Below the pieces are notes generated by a model. It saw only the letters and a program-made list of their open reading frames with translations. It was not told the DNA's origin and did no database searches. 45,230 nucleotides of DNA from DATKMK01 sp035541895 (GTDB taxonomy: Bacteria > Desulfobacterota > Binatia > HRBIN30 > JACQVA1): positions 1 to 45,230 of the forward strand of contig DATKMK010000017.1 of the NCBI GenBank assembly GCA_035541895.1, written 5' to 3'. A program made the position numbers and the translations under genes. This document shows, in pieces, positions 17,010 to 26,133 of the stretch (position 1 is its first letter; each line of letters starts with the position of its first letter).

Positions 17010-17213
17010 TCAGCTCTCGAGCACGAACGTGACCAACAGGGTCGATCGGTACTCGACGATCTTGCCCTTGTTGATGGCGGCGTTTTCCTTGATCACTTCG
17101 AGCCCAGTGATCCCGCGCAGCGTCTTGTTGGCGCGTTCGAGTGCGTTGCGGACGGCGTCTTCCCAGCTCTTGGGTGACGCGCCGATGATTTGGGTCTGTC
17201 GTGCAACGGCCAT
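17010..17213 (-). CDS. Dodecin-family protein (second of tandem pair)
   Basis: This 67-residue protein has the dodecin layout: a beta strand, one helix (SPKSWEDAVRNALERANKTL) and two strands ending VEYRSTLLVTFVLES. Dodecins assemble into hollow dodecamers that store flavins. The conserved flavin-stacking Trp of the typical TLRNLxWFEV motif is Gly37 here (TLRGITGLEV), and the Gln that contacts the isoalloxazine ring in the YQV motif is Arg56. Flavin binding is therefore doubtful, although the assembly fold should be kept. The start is ATG at 17213, with AGGAGG 6 bases upstream; an upstream TTG is not used. It lies 15 bp after its paralogue on the same strand. Confidence 0.85.
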   Translation of the reverse strand: MAVARQTQIIGASPKSWEDAVRNALERANKTLRGITGLEVIKENAAINKGKIVEYRSTLLVTFVLES

Positions 17214-17228
17214 GGTCAACCTCCTCGG

Positions 17229-17432
17229 TCAGTCGAGAACGAAGATGAGCTTCATGTCGACGCGGTACTCGACGATCTTGCCGCGCGTCCCGATCTTGAC
17301 CCGCTTGCTCAGGATCTCCAATCCGGTGATCCCGCGCAGCGTTTTGCGGGCGCGCTTGAGCCCTTCGAGCACCGCCGCTTGAAATCCGTCCGGCGACGAC
17401 GCCCGGATTTCGGTCACGCGTGCTACGGCCAT
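17229..17432 (-). CDS. Dodecin-family protein (first of tandem pair)
   Basis: This 67-residue dodecin paralogue begins MAVARVTEIRASSPDGF, has one helix, then TLRGITGLEI and closes with VEYRVDMKLIFVLD. As in the second copy, the flavin-stacking Trp is replaced (Gly37) and the ring-contacting Gln is Arg (57). The two proteins share the MAVAR N-terminus and the TLRGITGLE core but differ clearly elsewhere, so the duplication is not recent and mixed dodecamers are possible. AGGAGG lies 7 bases before the ATG. This is the promoter-proximal gene of the pair. It is transcribed away from the membrane sensor-like gene, with 230 bp between the starts. Confidence 0.86.
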   Translation of the reverse strand: MAVARVTEIRASSPDGFQAAVLEGLKRARKTLRGITGLEILSKRVKIGTRGKIVEYRVDMKLIFVLD

Positions 17433-17662
17433 GTTGCTGCCTCCTGCCGGCCGCCGGCCGGCGTCTTCGAGGTGTGGTTGAGACGCGTCCTTCTACCAAA
17501 CCGTTAGCAAGACTCGCAAGCGCAAAGGCTCAGCGGGGTCCCGGGGGCATTGGCCCAAGTAGGAAAGATTTGCCGCCGGGATGCCTCTTTTGAACGCTCG
17601 GCGTCGTTTCATCGGCAGTAAGCCGCTCCTCAGCCGGGTACCGGCACCACAAGCCATCTGGT

Positions 17663-18259
17663 ATGGAGGTTGCTGAAGTCTGTTGCGGGATGATCCGCAA
17701 CGAAGGCGAGGCGATCAAGCGCAAGCAAACGTTCTTGCTGTTGCGCTATCTGTTGATCCTGGCAACGGGGGCGGTTGCCTACATTGAAATCTCGGCCGAC
17801 TCATCGCCGCTGCCGGTGACGTTCGTCATCGGCATCGCCCTCATCTCCAACTTGGTGCTCGGTCAGGCACCGTCGTTCAGCTTCTTCGATGCGTGGCTGC
17901 AGGCCCCCGTACTGGTGGCGGACACGGCGCTGATTTGCGCCTGTCTCCTGCTCAGCCGCGCCAGCCAGGAATTCTTCCTGTTCTTCTTTTTCGTCCTCAT
18001 CATGGCCGCGAAGCTGGAGAATATCGCGGTGCTCGGAATCGGGGCGGCGTGCATCGGCCTCGCGAGCTTCCTGATCACTGAAGACGTCGCCGGCTGGGCG
18101 GCACCGACATTGATGCGGGTGCCGTTTCTGTTCTCCACCGGCGTGTTCTTCGGCTATGTCGTGCTCCCCGAGCGCACCGGGCAGATGGTCGGGTTCAACG
18201 GTCCGCGTCCCATGTCGTATGTGAAGCGGCCGCCGCAAAAGCGCGCCGCGACCGCTTGA
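17663..18259 (+). CDS. Orphan integral membrane protein resembling a histidine-kinase sensor domain
   Basis: This 198-residue protein is mostly membrane, with about five to six hydrophobic segments (FLLLRYLLILATGAVAYIEI, VLVADTALICACLLLS, FFLFFFFVLIMAA, AVLGIGAACIGLASFLI, VPFLFSTGVFFGYVV). It ends in a short basic tail, KRPPQKRAATA. The pattern of a Phe-rich helix followed by L-x-R-V-P-F-L-F and a final G-Y-V-V-L-P-E-R recalls the N-terminal membrane sensor of some deltaproteobacterial histidine kinases. No kinase, GGDEF or other output domain follows, and the frame stops cleanly. The start is uncertain: ATG 17663 or ATG 17690, neither with a good ribosome-binding site. Function is unknown. 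Confidence 0.6.
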   Translation: MEVAEVCCGMIRNEGEAIKRKQTFLLLRYLLILATGAVAYIEISADSSPLPVTFVIGIALISNLVLGQAPSFSFFDAWLQAPVLVADTALICACLLLSRASQEFFLFFFFVLIMAAKLENIAVLGIGAACIGLASFLITEDVAGWAAPTLMRVPFLFSTGVFFGYVVLPERTGQMVGFNGPRPMSYVKRPPQKRAATA

Positions 18260-18260
18260 G

Positions 18261-18275
18261 CCGGACGTTGTCCGG
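18261..18275 (+). terminator. Short hairpin after the membrane protein gene
   Basis: CCGGAC (18261-18266), a 3-base GTT loop and GTCCGG (18270-18275) make a perfect 6-bp stem starting 1 base after the stop of the membrane protein gene and ahead of mfd. No T-run follows, so it may only attenuate read-through into mfd. Confidence 0.38.
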
Positions 18276-18349
18276 GTCGATTCCCGCTGCTAGAGTCCAC
18301 GGCACGATGGAGGATCTTGCTCCATCTCCTTGCCTTGGATGCCACACGA

Positions 18350-21300
18350 ATGAGCGAGCCCGACGGCTTGACGCACGCCGATGAGGCGGGCGCAACGGAT
18401 GCCCATCAGGGCGCACGACGTATCTGGGCGAGTCGGGGACGTGGCGTAGGCGACCTGGCGCTGCACCGCCTGCACGCGCATCTCAACGCTGCGGAACGGG
18501 CGACGATACGAGTTCAAGGACTCAAAGGCGGCGCCCGCGCGCTGTTCGTCTTTCGTTATCTGAGCGAGCATCCGCGGCCCGCACTGATCGTGCTGCCGGA
18601 CGCGCGGCAGGCCGAAACGCTCGCCGAGGATCTGCGCTTCTTCTTCCGCGAGTCGAGCGATCGGCCGCCGTTCGAGCGCCGCATTCACTATTTCCCGTCG
18701 TGGGATGTCCCGCCGTTCGAAGATCTCTCGCCGCCGTCCGACACCATTGCTGCGCGCATCGAGGGTCTCTACCACCTGCGCCAGACGCAGCATCCGATCG
18801 TCGTCACCAGCGCCGATGCGTTACTCCAACGCGTGCCGCCGTGCAGCGCGTTCGGGCAGCGACTGAGCTACCTCGTCGAAGGCGACGCCGTTGATCTCGA
18901 CGATCTCGCGCGCCGCCTCGATGACTGGGGTTATCGCCGCGTCGGTCTGGTCGAGGATCGCGGCGACTTCAGCGTGCGCGGCGGCATTCTCGACATCTTC
19001 CCGCCGGCCCATCCCAATCCGCTGCGGCTGGAACTCAGCGGCGACACCATCGAGACGATCCGCGAGTTCGATGCCGTCAGCCAGCGCACGCTCACCGCGC
19101 GGCCCGAGTTGCTGATCCTGCCCGTGCGCGAATTCGACGCCCATGGCCGCCAGAGCAAGGACGCGATGCGCGCGATCACGCAACGCCTGGCCGAGTTGGA
19201 AGTCGCGCGCGTCGAGCGCGACCAGATTCTCGATAGTCTCGCCAACGGTCTGCCGCTGCCGGGCATCGAGTTCTATCTGCCCTACTTTTACGAGTCGCTC
19301 GATGTGTTGACGGCGTATCTGCCGGCCGATGCGATGCTCTGGGTCGATCAGGCCGGCGCGGTCGATGCCGCACTCGCTCACGCCCATCGTGAGGTGGCGC
19401 GTCGCGCTGCTGAGCGGCTCGCGGCACACCGTTTTCTGCCGCCGCCGGAGCTACTCTACGCCACGCCCAACGAGTGGCGCGCGGCCAGCGCGAAGTGGCC
19501 GTTGGTCGAGATCGAGCCGCTCGACTTGATGATCGGGGCCGAAGACGCCCATCACCTCGAAATTCGTTCGTTCACCACCGGGGATCTGCAAGCCGAGCGC
19601 GTCCGTCACCGCCGCGAAGTGTCGTTCGCGCCCGTCGCCGACAAGGTGCGTGCGTGGTGCGGCGACGGCGCGCACGTCGTCCTGATCGCCAGTAGCGAAA
19701 GCCAAGCCGGGCGGATCACCCGGCTGTTCGAGACTCACGATCTGGCGGTTGCTCGGACCGCGAGCACGTTCGATGATGTCCTCAACGCTGCGACTCGCGA
19801 GCCGATTCGCCGGGTCGACGCCCCGCGCCTGCACTTACTCATCGGCACACTCAGTGAGGGCTTTCGACTTCCCGACGACGGCCTGGTCGTCATCACCGAA
19901 GCCGATCTTTTTGGTGAAGCCCGGCGGCGCCGGCGCACCAAGCCCGTCGACATCGGTCAACTGGTTCGCAATCTGAGCGAGCTGAAGCCCGACGACTTCG
20001 TCGTGCACATCGACTACGGCGTCGGTGCGTATCGCGGCCTCAAGCATCTCTCCGTCGGCGAGGTCGACGGCGATTTCCTTCACCTCGAATATGCCGGCGG
20101 CGATCGACTCTACCTGCCCGCCGATCGAATCAATCTCGTGCAGAAATACGTCGGCGCCGACGGCGCCGCTCCCGCACTCGACAAGCTGGGCAGCGACAGT
20201 TGGGAGCGGGTCAAGAAGAAGACGCGTGAGTCGATCTTCGCGATGGCCAAGGAGCTGCTCGACACCCACGCCGCGCGCGAAATCCTCGACGGCCACGACT
20301 ATCCCCCGCCCGACGACTATTTCCGCGAATTCGAAGCGGCCTTTCCGTTTGAAGAAACGCCTGATCAGCAGCGCGCGATCGACGAGGTGGTCGCCGACCT
20401 GCAACGCCGCAAGCCGATGGATCGCCTCATCTGCGGCGACGTCGGCTACGGCAAAACCGAAGTGGCAATGCGCGCGGCATTCGTAACGGTCATGGACGGG
20501 CGCCAAGTTGCCGTGCTGGTCCCCACCACCGTCCTCGCGCAACAGCATTTCAACACCTTCACCAAGCGATTCGACGGCTATCCGACGCGCATCGCCATGC
20601 TGTCGCGCTTTCTCACGCGCGGCGAGATTCAACAGGTGGTGAAAGGCGTCGCCAACGGCGACATCGACGTGGTTGTCGGCACGCATCGACTGCTGCAGCA
20701 GGACATCGCGTTCAAACAACTCGGCCTGCTTGTTGTCGACGAAGAGCATCGCTTCGGTGTCGTGCACAAGGAACGCATCAAGCAGCTCCGCAAGACGGTG
20801 CCGGTGTTGACGCTGACCGCCACCCCGATCCCGCGTACGTTGCAGATGTCGCTCATGGGCATCCGCGACTTGAGCGTGATCGAGACGCCGCCGGTCGATC
20901 GCCTGGCGATTCGGACCTACGTCACGCGCTACGACGAAGGCATCATTCGCGAGGCGATTTTGCGCGAGATCGAACGCGGCGGACAAGCGTTTTTCGTCCA
21001 CAACCGCGTCGAGACCATCGAGATCATGGCTCGCCGGCTCCGCGAAGTCGTCCCCGAGGCCACCTTCGCGGTCGGCCACGGTCAAATGCACGAACGTGAG
21101 CTCGAGAAAGTCATGGCCGACTTCTTCGACAAGAAGACGCACGTGCTGGTGTGCTCGGCGATCATCGAGTCGGGGCTCGATGTGTCGAACGCCAACACCA
21201 TCATCATCAACCGCGCCGATCAGCTCGGTTTGGCGCAGCTCTATCAATTGCGCGGCCGCGTCGGCCGCTCGCACGAGCGCGCCTACGCCTACCTGATGAT

Positions 21301-21976
21301 CCCGGGTGAACAACTGATCTCGAAGGATGCCCAGAAGCGGTTGCGCGTGTTGCAGGAACTCGACGATCTCGGCGGCGGCTTCCGCCTCGCCGCGCACGAC
21401 CTCGAAATTCGCGGCGCCGGCAACCTGCTCGGCAAACAACAGTCGGGTCACGTCACCGCCGTCGGCTTCGAATTGTACGAGCGCATGTTGGCCGATGCGG
21501 TGCGCGAGTTGCGCGGCGAGCACGTGCAGCAAGACGTCGAACCCGAAATCCAACTCGGCGTGCCGGCGTACATTCCCGGCACCTACATCCCCGACGAGAA
21601 CCAGCGGCTGGTGTTCTATCGGCGGCTTGCCGGCATCCGGCGCACGCAGGATCTCGATGAGATCGCCGTGGAGTTGGTCGATCGCTTCGGCCCGATCCCG
21701 CCACTCGTCGATACGCTCATCAAGGTCATGGACCTGCGCCGCCACCTCAAGGATCACATGGTGGTGCGCGTGGTGTTGAAGAGCGGCTGGGTCACGTTGC
21801 AGTTCCATCCCCAGGCGCCGGTCGAGGTCGATCACCTGGTTGCGCTGGTCCAAAAGAGCAAGGATCGGCTCAGACTGTCGCAGGATTTTCAGTTGAGCTT
21901 CGCGGCCAGCGACCGTGACTGGGATGGCTTGATCGCCGAAACCAAGGCGGTGTTGCAGTCACTCCAACCGGCGTGA
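18350..21976 (+). CDS. mfd: Transcription-repair coupling factor Mfd
   Basis: This protein of about 1208 residues uses ATP to push stalled RNA polymerase off DNA and recruits UvrA to template-strand lesions. Order of domains: the UvrB-like N-terminal module (LSEHPRPALIVLPDARQAE, YFPSWDVPPFEDLSP), the RNA-polymerase interaction domain at about 545-620 (DFVVHIDYGVGAYRGL), then the SF2 translocase with Walker A GDVGYGKTE (Lys702), DEEH at 797-800, TATPIPRTL and QLRGRVGRS. The C-terminal TRCF regulatory domain follows (PEIQLGVPAYIPGTYIPDE). ATG 18350 is preferred over the upstream TTG at 18317, whose GGAGG is only 3 bases away; the choice is uncertain. It heads a run of same-strand genes, with the surA-like start 24 bp after its stop. 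Confidence 0.96.
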   Translation: MSEPDGLTHADEAGATDAHQGARRIWASRGRGVGDLALHRLHAHLNAAERATIRVQGLKGGARALFVFRYLSEHPRPALIVLPDARQAETLAEDLRFFFRESSDRPPFERRIHYFPSWDVPPFEDLSPPSDTIAARIEGLYHLRQTQHPIVVTSADALLQRVPPCSAFGQRLSYLVEGDAVDLDDLARRLDDWGYRRVGLVEDRGDFSVRGGILDIFPPAHPNPLRLELSGDTIETIREFDAVSQRTLTARPELLILPVREFDAHGRQSKDAMRAITQRLAELEVARVERDQILDSLANGLPLPGIEFYLPYFYESLDVLTAYLPADAMLWVDQAGAVDAALAHAHREVARRAAERLAAHRFLPPPELLYATPNEWRAASAKWPLVEIEPLDLMIGAEDAHHLEIRSFTTGDLQAERVRHRREVSFAPVADKVRAWCGDGAHVVLIASSESQAGRITRLFETHDLAVARTASTFDDVLNAATREPIRRVDAPRLHLLIGTLSEGFRLPDDGLVVITEADLFGEARRRRRTKPVDIGQLVRNLSELKPDDFVVHIDYGVGAYRGLKHLSVGEVDGDFLHLEYAGGDRLYLPADRINLVQKYVGADGAAPALDKLGSDSWERVKKKTRESIFAMAKELLDTHAAREILDGHDYPPPDDYFREFEAAFPFEETPDQQRAIDEVVADLQRRKPMDRLICGDVGYGKTEVAMRAAFVTVMDGRQVAVLVPTTVLAQQHFNTFTKRFDGYPTRIAMLSRFLTRGEIQQVVKGVANGDIDVVVGTHRLLQQDIAFKQLGLLVVDEEHRFGVVHKERIKQLRKTVPVLTLTATPIPRTLQMSLMGIRDLSVIETPPVDRLAIRTYVTRYDEGIIREAILREIERGGQAFFVHNRVETIEIMARRLREVVPEATFAVGHGQMHERELEKVMADFFDKKTHVLVCSAIIESGLDVSNANTIIINRADQLGLAQLYQLRGRVGRSHERAYAYLMIPGEQLISKDAQKRLRVLQELDDLGGGFRLAAHDLEIRGAGNLLGKQQSGHVTAVGFELYERMLADAVRELRGEHVQQDVEPEIQLGVPAYIPGTYIPDENQRLVFYRRLAGIRRTQDLDEIAVELVDRFGPIPPLVDTLIKVMDLRRHLKDHMVVRVVLKSGWVTLQFHPQAPVEVDHLVALVQKSKDRLRLSQDFQLSFAASDRDWDGLIAETKAVLQSLQPA

Positions 21977-22000
21977 TAGCCGCGAAGCAGGAACAGCACC

Positions 22001-22942
22001 GTGACGACGCGTATCAAGCCAATCGTTTTGATCAGCCTCATGTCGGTCGCCGTCATGCCGGTCGCCGCGCACGCGGTGGTGGTGAACAAGATCGTGGCCA
22101 CGATCGACGGCGATCCGATCACGCTGTACGAATTCGAGGCGTTCGCCGACCGAACGACCCGCACGAACCCGAACGCGAACACGCCACAACTGCTCGACAT
22201 GCTGATCACCGACAAGTTGCTGCAGAAAGAGGTTGCCGACAAAGGCATCGTCGTGCGCGACGAGGACGTCGACAACTACATCAAAGGCATCAAGGAGCGG
22301 AACAAGATCGGCGACGAGCAACTCGAGCAGGCGTTGGCGGCGCAGTTCATGACGATGGACGCCTATCGCAAGCAAGTGCGCGAAGAAATCCAAAAGGCGC
22401 AACTCATCAACCGTGAGATTCGCGGCAAGGTGAACGTCACGCCGGAGGAAGTCGAGCGCTACTACCAAGCGCACTTGAACGACTACGAAACGCCCGAGAA
22501 GATGCATCTGCGGCATATCCTGCTCAAGCTGCCGGCCGACGCCTCCGGCGCCGAGGTCAGCGCGGCCACCGCCAAAGCCGACGACGTCTACCGGCGCTTG
22601 AAAGGGGGAGCCGACTTCGCCGAGATGGCGAAGGAGGTCTCGGAAGACCCGGCAGCCAAGGACGGCGGCGATCTCGGCTGGGTGAAACCTGGCGAAGTGC
22701 TCGATGCCATCGACAAGGCGACCAAGGATTTGAAGCCGGGACAGTTCAGCAAGCCGTTTCGATCCGACATCGGCATCCACATCATCAAGCTCGAAGAGCG
22801 CACCGGCGCCTCGCACAAGCCGCTCGACGAATTGGCCGGCGGCATCAAAGAGCAGCTCTACAATGCGGCGTTGGAAGAACGTTACGAAAAGTGGCTGACC
22901 GAAGAGTTGCGCAAGCGCCACAATGTGGAGGTCCGACAGTGA
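22001..22942 (+). CDS. SurA/PpiC-type periplasmic peptidyl-prolyl isomerase
   Basis: This 313-residue periplasmic chaperone has a signal peptide (ISLMSVAVMPVAAHA, cleavage about residue 25), a SurA_N-like helical domain (about 27-160, starting NKIVATIDGDPITLYEFE), one parvulin domain at about 168-265 (MHLRHILLK, GGDLGWVKPGE, IGIHIIKLEER) and a closing helix that returns to the N-domain. Such proteins help outer-membrane proteins fold in the periplasm. E. coli SurA has two parvulin domains; the single domain here fits the shorter SurA-like form of deltaproteobacteria. The start is GTG at 22001. Its stop overlaps the pdxA GTG start. The surA-pdxA order is conserved in many proteobacteria. Confidence 0.9.
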   Translation: MTTRIKPIVLISLMSVAVMPVAAHAVVVNKIVATIDGDPITLYEFEAFADRTTRTNPNANTPQLLDMLITDKLLQKEVADKGIVVRDEDVDNYIKGIKERNKIGDEQLEQALAAQFMTMDAYRKQVREEIQKAQLINREIRGKVNVTPEEVERYYQAHLNDYETPEKMHLRHILLKLPADASGAEVSAATAKADDVYRRLKGGADFAEMAKEVSEDPAAKDGGDLGWVKPGEVLDAIDKATKDLKPGQFSKPFRSDIGIHIIKLEERTGASHKPLDELAGGIKEQLYNAALEERYEKWLTEELRKRHNVEVRQ

Positions 22943-23961
22943 CCCAGCCCCTGCGGATTGCCATTAGCCTGGGCGATCCCGCTGGCATCGGCGCCGAGGT
23001 CACGCTGAAGGCGCTACGGCATCCGCGTGTCCGTCGTCGTATTTCGCCCGTGCTGTTCGGCGATCTCGCGGTCGCGCATGAAACGGTGCAGCGACTGGGC
23101 TTGCCGCTAGCGATCACCACGGCCGACGCGCGCGGCGCGCGCGGAGCGATCCCGCTCGTCGCGATTTCCGCGCTTCCGGCCGCGGCTCGGATTCCGGGTC
23201 GGCCGTCGCGCGCCGGCGGCGAGTCGGCGTATCAAGCCATCATCGCGGCCGTGCGCGCGGTGCAGCGCGGCGAGGCCGTGGCCCTTGTGACTGCACCGAT
23301 CAACAAGGCGAACATCGTCGCCGCCGGCCATCACTTCTCCGGCCATACCGAGCTGCTGACCGAACTCAGCGGCGCCTCGCACGTGCGCATGATGATGGCC
23401 GGGCCGCGCCTGCGGGTGGTGCTGGTGACCACCCACGTCGCATTGCGGCGAGTGGCAAGCTTGCTGACCCCGGAGTTGGTGAGCCGGACGATCGCGGTGA
23501 CCCAGCACGCGTTGCGCGAGCGCTTCGGCATCACCCGCCCCCAGATTGCGGTGTGCGGACTGAATCCTCATGCCGGCGAGAACGGATTGTTCGGTCGCGA
23601 AGATCAGCAAATCATCCGGCCGGCGGTCAACAGTGCGCGGCGCCGCGGCATCAACGCGATCGGGCCGCTGCCCGCCGACGGCGTCTTCGCCCACGCCGCC
23701 GACGGCCGCTACGACGCGGTCGTGTGCATGTACCACGATCAAGGTCTCGCGCCGTTCAAGCTGCTGCACTTTCGCGACGGCGTGAACGTCACGCTCGGCT
23801 TGCCGTTCGTGCGCACGTCGCCCGATCACGGCACGGCGTACGACATCGCGGGACGCGGGGTTGCCGATCCATCGAGCATGATCGCGGCGATTGAATTGGC
23901 GGCGCAGCTCTCGGCGCAATGGCCTGCCAGACAAGCCGAGTCGGGGCAGGCTGCGAGTTGA
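22939..23961 (+). CDS. pdxA: 4-hydroxythreonine-4-phosphate dehydrogenase PdxA
   Basis: This 340-residue NAD(P)-dependent enzyme oxidises 4-phosphohydroxy-L-threonine in the DXP-dependent route to pyridoxal phosphate. Seen: the N-terminal SLGDPAGIGAE motif, the substrate loop GHTELL (His136), and three metal-binding histidines at His166 (TTHVALRRV), His211 (CGLNPHAGENG) and His266 (MYHDQGLAPFK), the same numbers as in E. coli PdxA. The start is GTG at 22939, which overlaps the previous stop as GTGA and has GGAGG 7 bases upstream. The frame is open further upstream but only inside the surA-like gene. It is co-transcribed with the surA-like gene, and the next start lies 24 bp after its stop. 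Confidence 0.96.
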   Translation: MTQPLRIAISLGDPAGIGAEVTLKALRHPRVRRRISPVLFGDLAVAHETVQRLGLPLAITTADARGARGAIPLVAISALPAAARIPGRPSRAGGESAYQAIIAAVRAVQRGEAVALVTAPINKANIVAAGHHFSGHTELLTELSGASHVRMMMAGPRLRVVLVTTHVALRRVASLLTPELVSRTIAVTQHALRERFGITRPQIAVCGLNPHAGENGLFGREDQQIIRPAVNSARRRGINAIGPLPADGVFAHAADGRYDAVVCMYHDQGLAPFKLLHFRDGVNVTLGLPFVRTSPDHGTAYDIAGRGVADPSSMIAAIELAAQLSAQWPARQAESGQAAS

Positions 23962-23985
23962 TTTCGTCGAGGGGAGTGCGCGCCG

Positions 23986-26130
23986 ATGTTAGCTGATGCC
24001 GAGAAAGGGTTTGCCGGGCTCACCGTTCCCGAGAGCGTGCGCGCAACGGCGTTCGCGAACCTGCGACGTTGGTGGGAGGACGCCGCGTACGCCGTCTATC
24101 GCGCGCAGTTGCAACGGCTGATCGAGCAACAGCGGTGGGATTTTCTCCTCGACTCGTTCTATCGCGTGATTCCGTTCGGCACCGGCGGGCGTCGTGGTCC
24201 GGTTGGTATCGGCGTCAACCGCATCAACCCGTACACGGTGACGACATCGGTCCAAGGCCACGTGGACTATCTTCGCCGGCACCACGGCACCGGTACATTG
24301 CGGGTCGTCATCGCGTTCGATTGCCGGATCTTCAACGATCTGCGCGGCAACTACGACCGCGCGATATCGAATCCTCTGCTCGGTCTGCGTTCGCGTGACT
24401 TCGCCCGGCTCGCCGCCGGCGTGTACGCCGCCAACGGCATCGCCGTGTGTTCGGTCAGCGGCGACGAGTTGCTGCTCTCCACGCCCGAATTGTCATTCGC
24501 CGTCCGCCACCTCGGCGCCGCCGGCGGCCTCAATATCTCGGCGTCGCACAATCATCCCGACGACAACGGCGCCAAGTTCTACACCGATTACGGCGGCCAG
24601 CCCGTCGCGCCGCACGACGAAGAGATGGCCGATGCCGTCGCCGCGGTGCAACAAGTCGCGAGCATGCCGTTCGAGGAGGCCGTGCGCGCCGGGTTGGTGA
24701 CGTGGTGGAGCGCCGCCGATCACGATGCGTATCTCGACGCCAGCTTGCAGCGGTCGATCGACCCCAACGCGCGCGACGCCTTCATCATGTACAGCCCGCT
24801 GAACGGGACCGGACGACGGACCGTCTACGACGTGTTGGTCAAAGCCGGCGTACGCGTGGCGCTGGTTCCGAGTCAGGCCGATTACGACGGCGAGTTCCCG
24901 CAGGTGAAGTATCGGATTCCGAACCCTGAAGTGCCGGAAGCCTTCGAGCTGGCCAATGCGGCGGCGCGAGCCGAACACGCCGATGCTTCGTTCACCACCG
25001 ATCCCGACGCCGATCGCCTCGGCGTCGCCGTCCCGACGACGACCGGCGATCGCTTCCTCACCGGCAACGAAATCGGCGCGCTGTTGACGGCTTACATCAT
25101 CGAAAGCCGCGCGGCCGGCGGCACGTTGCCGGCCCATCCGTTCATCGTGAAGACCGGCGTCACCACTGAGTTGATGACCGCGATCGCACGCGGGCACAAC
25201 GTCGCGGTGATCGGTGATCTCTTGGTCGGCTTCAAGTACGTCGCCGAAGTTTTGGAGACGCTGGCCAACACCGGCCGCTATGGCGGCCTGCGTGCGACCC
25301 CCGACGACTTCCTCATCGGCGCCGAGGAGAGCAACGGCGTGTTGGTCACGCCGGCGTTGCGCGACAAGGACGCCGCCGGCGGCGCGCTGTTGTTGACCGA
25401 GCGCATCGCGCAACTCAAACGCGATGGGAAGACATTGGTCGACGATCTCGACCGCATTCACGAACGGTACGGCTACTTCGCGCACGGCGCCTATTCGCTC
25501 ATCATGGAAGGCGTCATCGGCTTGCAGCGCATTGAAGACATGATGGCCGCGCTGCGCACGGGCACGCCGCCACCAATCGCCGGCCGTCGGGTCGAGCGGA
25601 CGATCGACTATTGGGATGAACGGGCTCACGGCCCGATCAAGTCCGGCACCGACCGCGCGTCGCGTAACGTCGTCGCGTTCTACTTCGAGCACGGACTCAA
25701 GATCACCGCCCGCCCCTCGGGCACCGAAGCGAAGCTCAAGATTTACGTGGAGGCCGGCGGTCGAGTTGAGCGCGGACAGCGCGCCGAGATCGACGCGTTG
25801 GTACGCGAAGCCACCTTGCAGATGGCGGAATACCTGCTCGGCACTCTCGATGTGCGTCTCCCACGTGCGGCGCTGGCGCTGTCGCAGCTCGTGTCGGTCG
25901 AGAATCGCGTCGACTTCGCCGAGCGCTTTCTCGGCGAGTTGCACACGCAGCTCAACAGCGGACTGCGCACCGACTCACTGGTGGAGTGGCTCGACCAGCG
26001 ACTGGCGCGCTATGGCAAAGACGGCCGATTTCTGGTGGCCCCCGGCATCCGCGCCTGCCTCGACGACGGCCAGCCGGACTTCATCCGGCACGCGGAAACA
26101 TTGCGCGCCGCCTTTCAGCTCGCCCAGTGA
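23986..26130 (+). CDS. Long alpha-D-phosphohexomutase (phosphoglucomutase/phosphomannomutase family)
   Basis: This 714-residue cytoplasmic enzyme of the phosphohexomutase superfamily interconverts hexose 1- and 6-phosphates through a phosphoserine. Motifs seen: the active serine loop NISASHNHPDDNG (Ser187), the metal loop TTDPDADRLG (Asp339, Asp341, Asp343), the sugar loop GAEESNGVL (Glu447, Ser449) and the phosphate loop RPSGTEAKLK (576-585). Normal family lengths are 450-580 residues. Here about 100 residues follow the last domain, with helical segments such as LVSVENRVDFAERFLGEL. The extension has no recognised domain. The start is ATG 23986, with GGGGAG about 10 bases upstream. The gene ends 3 bp before yvcK, so a role in the sugar-phosphate supply for the envelope is likely. 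The exact sugar (Glc, Man or GlcN) is not decided. Confidence 0.9.
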   Translation: MLADAEKGFAGLTVPESVRATAFANLRRWWEDAAYAVYRAQLQRLIEQQRWDFLLDSFYRVIPFGTGGRRGPVGIGVNRINPYTVTTSVQGHVDYLRRHHGTGTLRVVIAFDCRIFNDLRGNYDRAISNPLLGLRSRDFARLAAGVYAANGIAVCSVSGDELLLSTPELSFAVRHLGAAGGLNISASHNHPDDNGAKFYTDYGGQPVAPHDEEMADAVAAVQQVASMPFEEAVRAGLVTWWSAADHDAYLDASLQRSIDPNARDAFIMYSPLNGTGRRTVYDVLVKAGVRVALVPSQADYDGEFPQVKYRIPNPEVPEAFELANAAARAEHADASFTTDPDADRLGVAVPTTTGDRFLTGNEIGALLTAYIIESRAAGGTLPAHPFIVKTGVTTELMTAIARGHNVAVIGDLLVGFKYVAEVLETLANTGRYGGLRATPDDFLIGAEESNGVLVTPALRDKDAAGGALLLTERIAQLKRDGKTLVDDLDRIHERYGYFAHGAYSLIMEGVIGLQRIEDMMAALRTGTPPPIAGRRVERTIDYWDERAHGPIKSGTDRASRNVVAFYFEHGLKITARPSGTEAKLKIYVEAGGRVERGQRAEIDALVREATLQMAEYLLGTLDVRLPRAALALSQLVSVENRVDFAERFLGELHTQLNSGLRTDSLVEWLDQRLARYGKDGRFLVAPGIRACLDDGQPDFIRHAETLRAAFQLAQ

Positions 26131-26133
26131 GCG

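Noticed and set aside
17433..17662. Possible riboswitch or leader between dodecin and sensor genes
   Set aside because: A GC-rich palindrome near 17449-17462 is visible, but no conserved motif of a known riboswitch was recognised.
19835..21853. 672-codon open frame on the minus strand opposite mfd
   Set aside because: Low-complexity composition and no recognisable motif; an antisense shadow of a well-supported gene.
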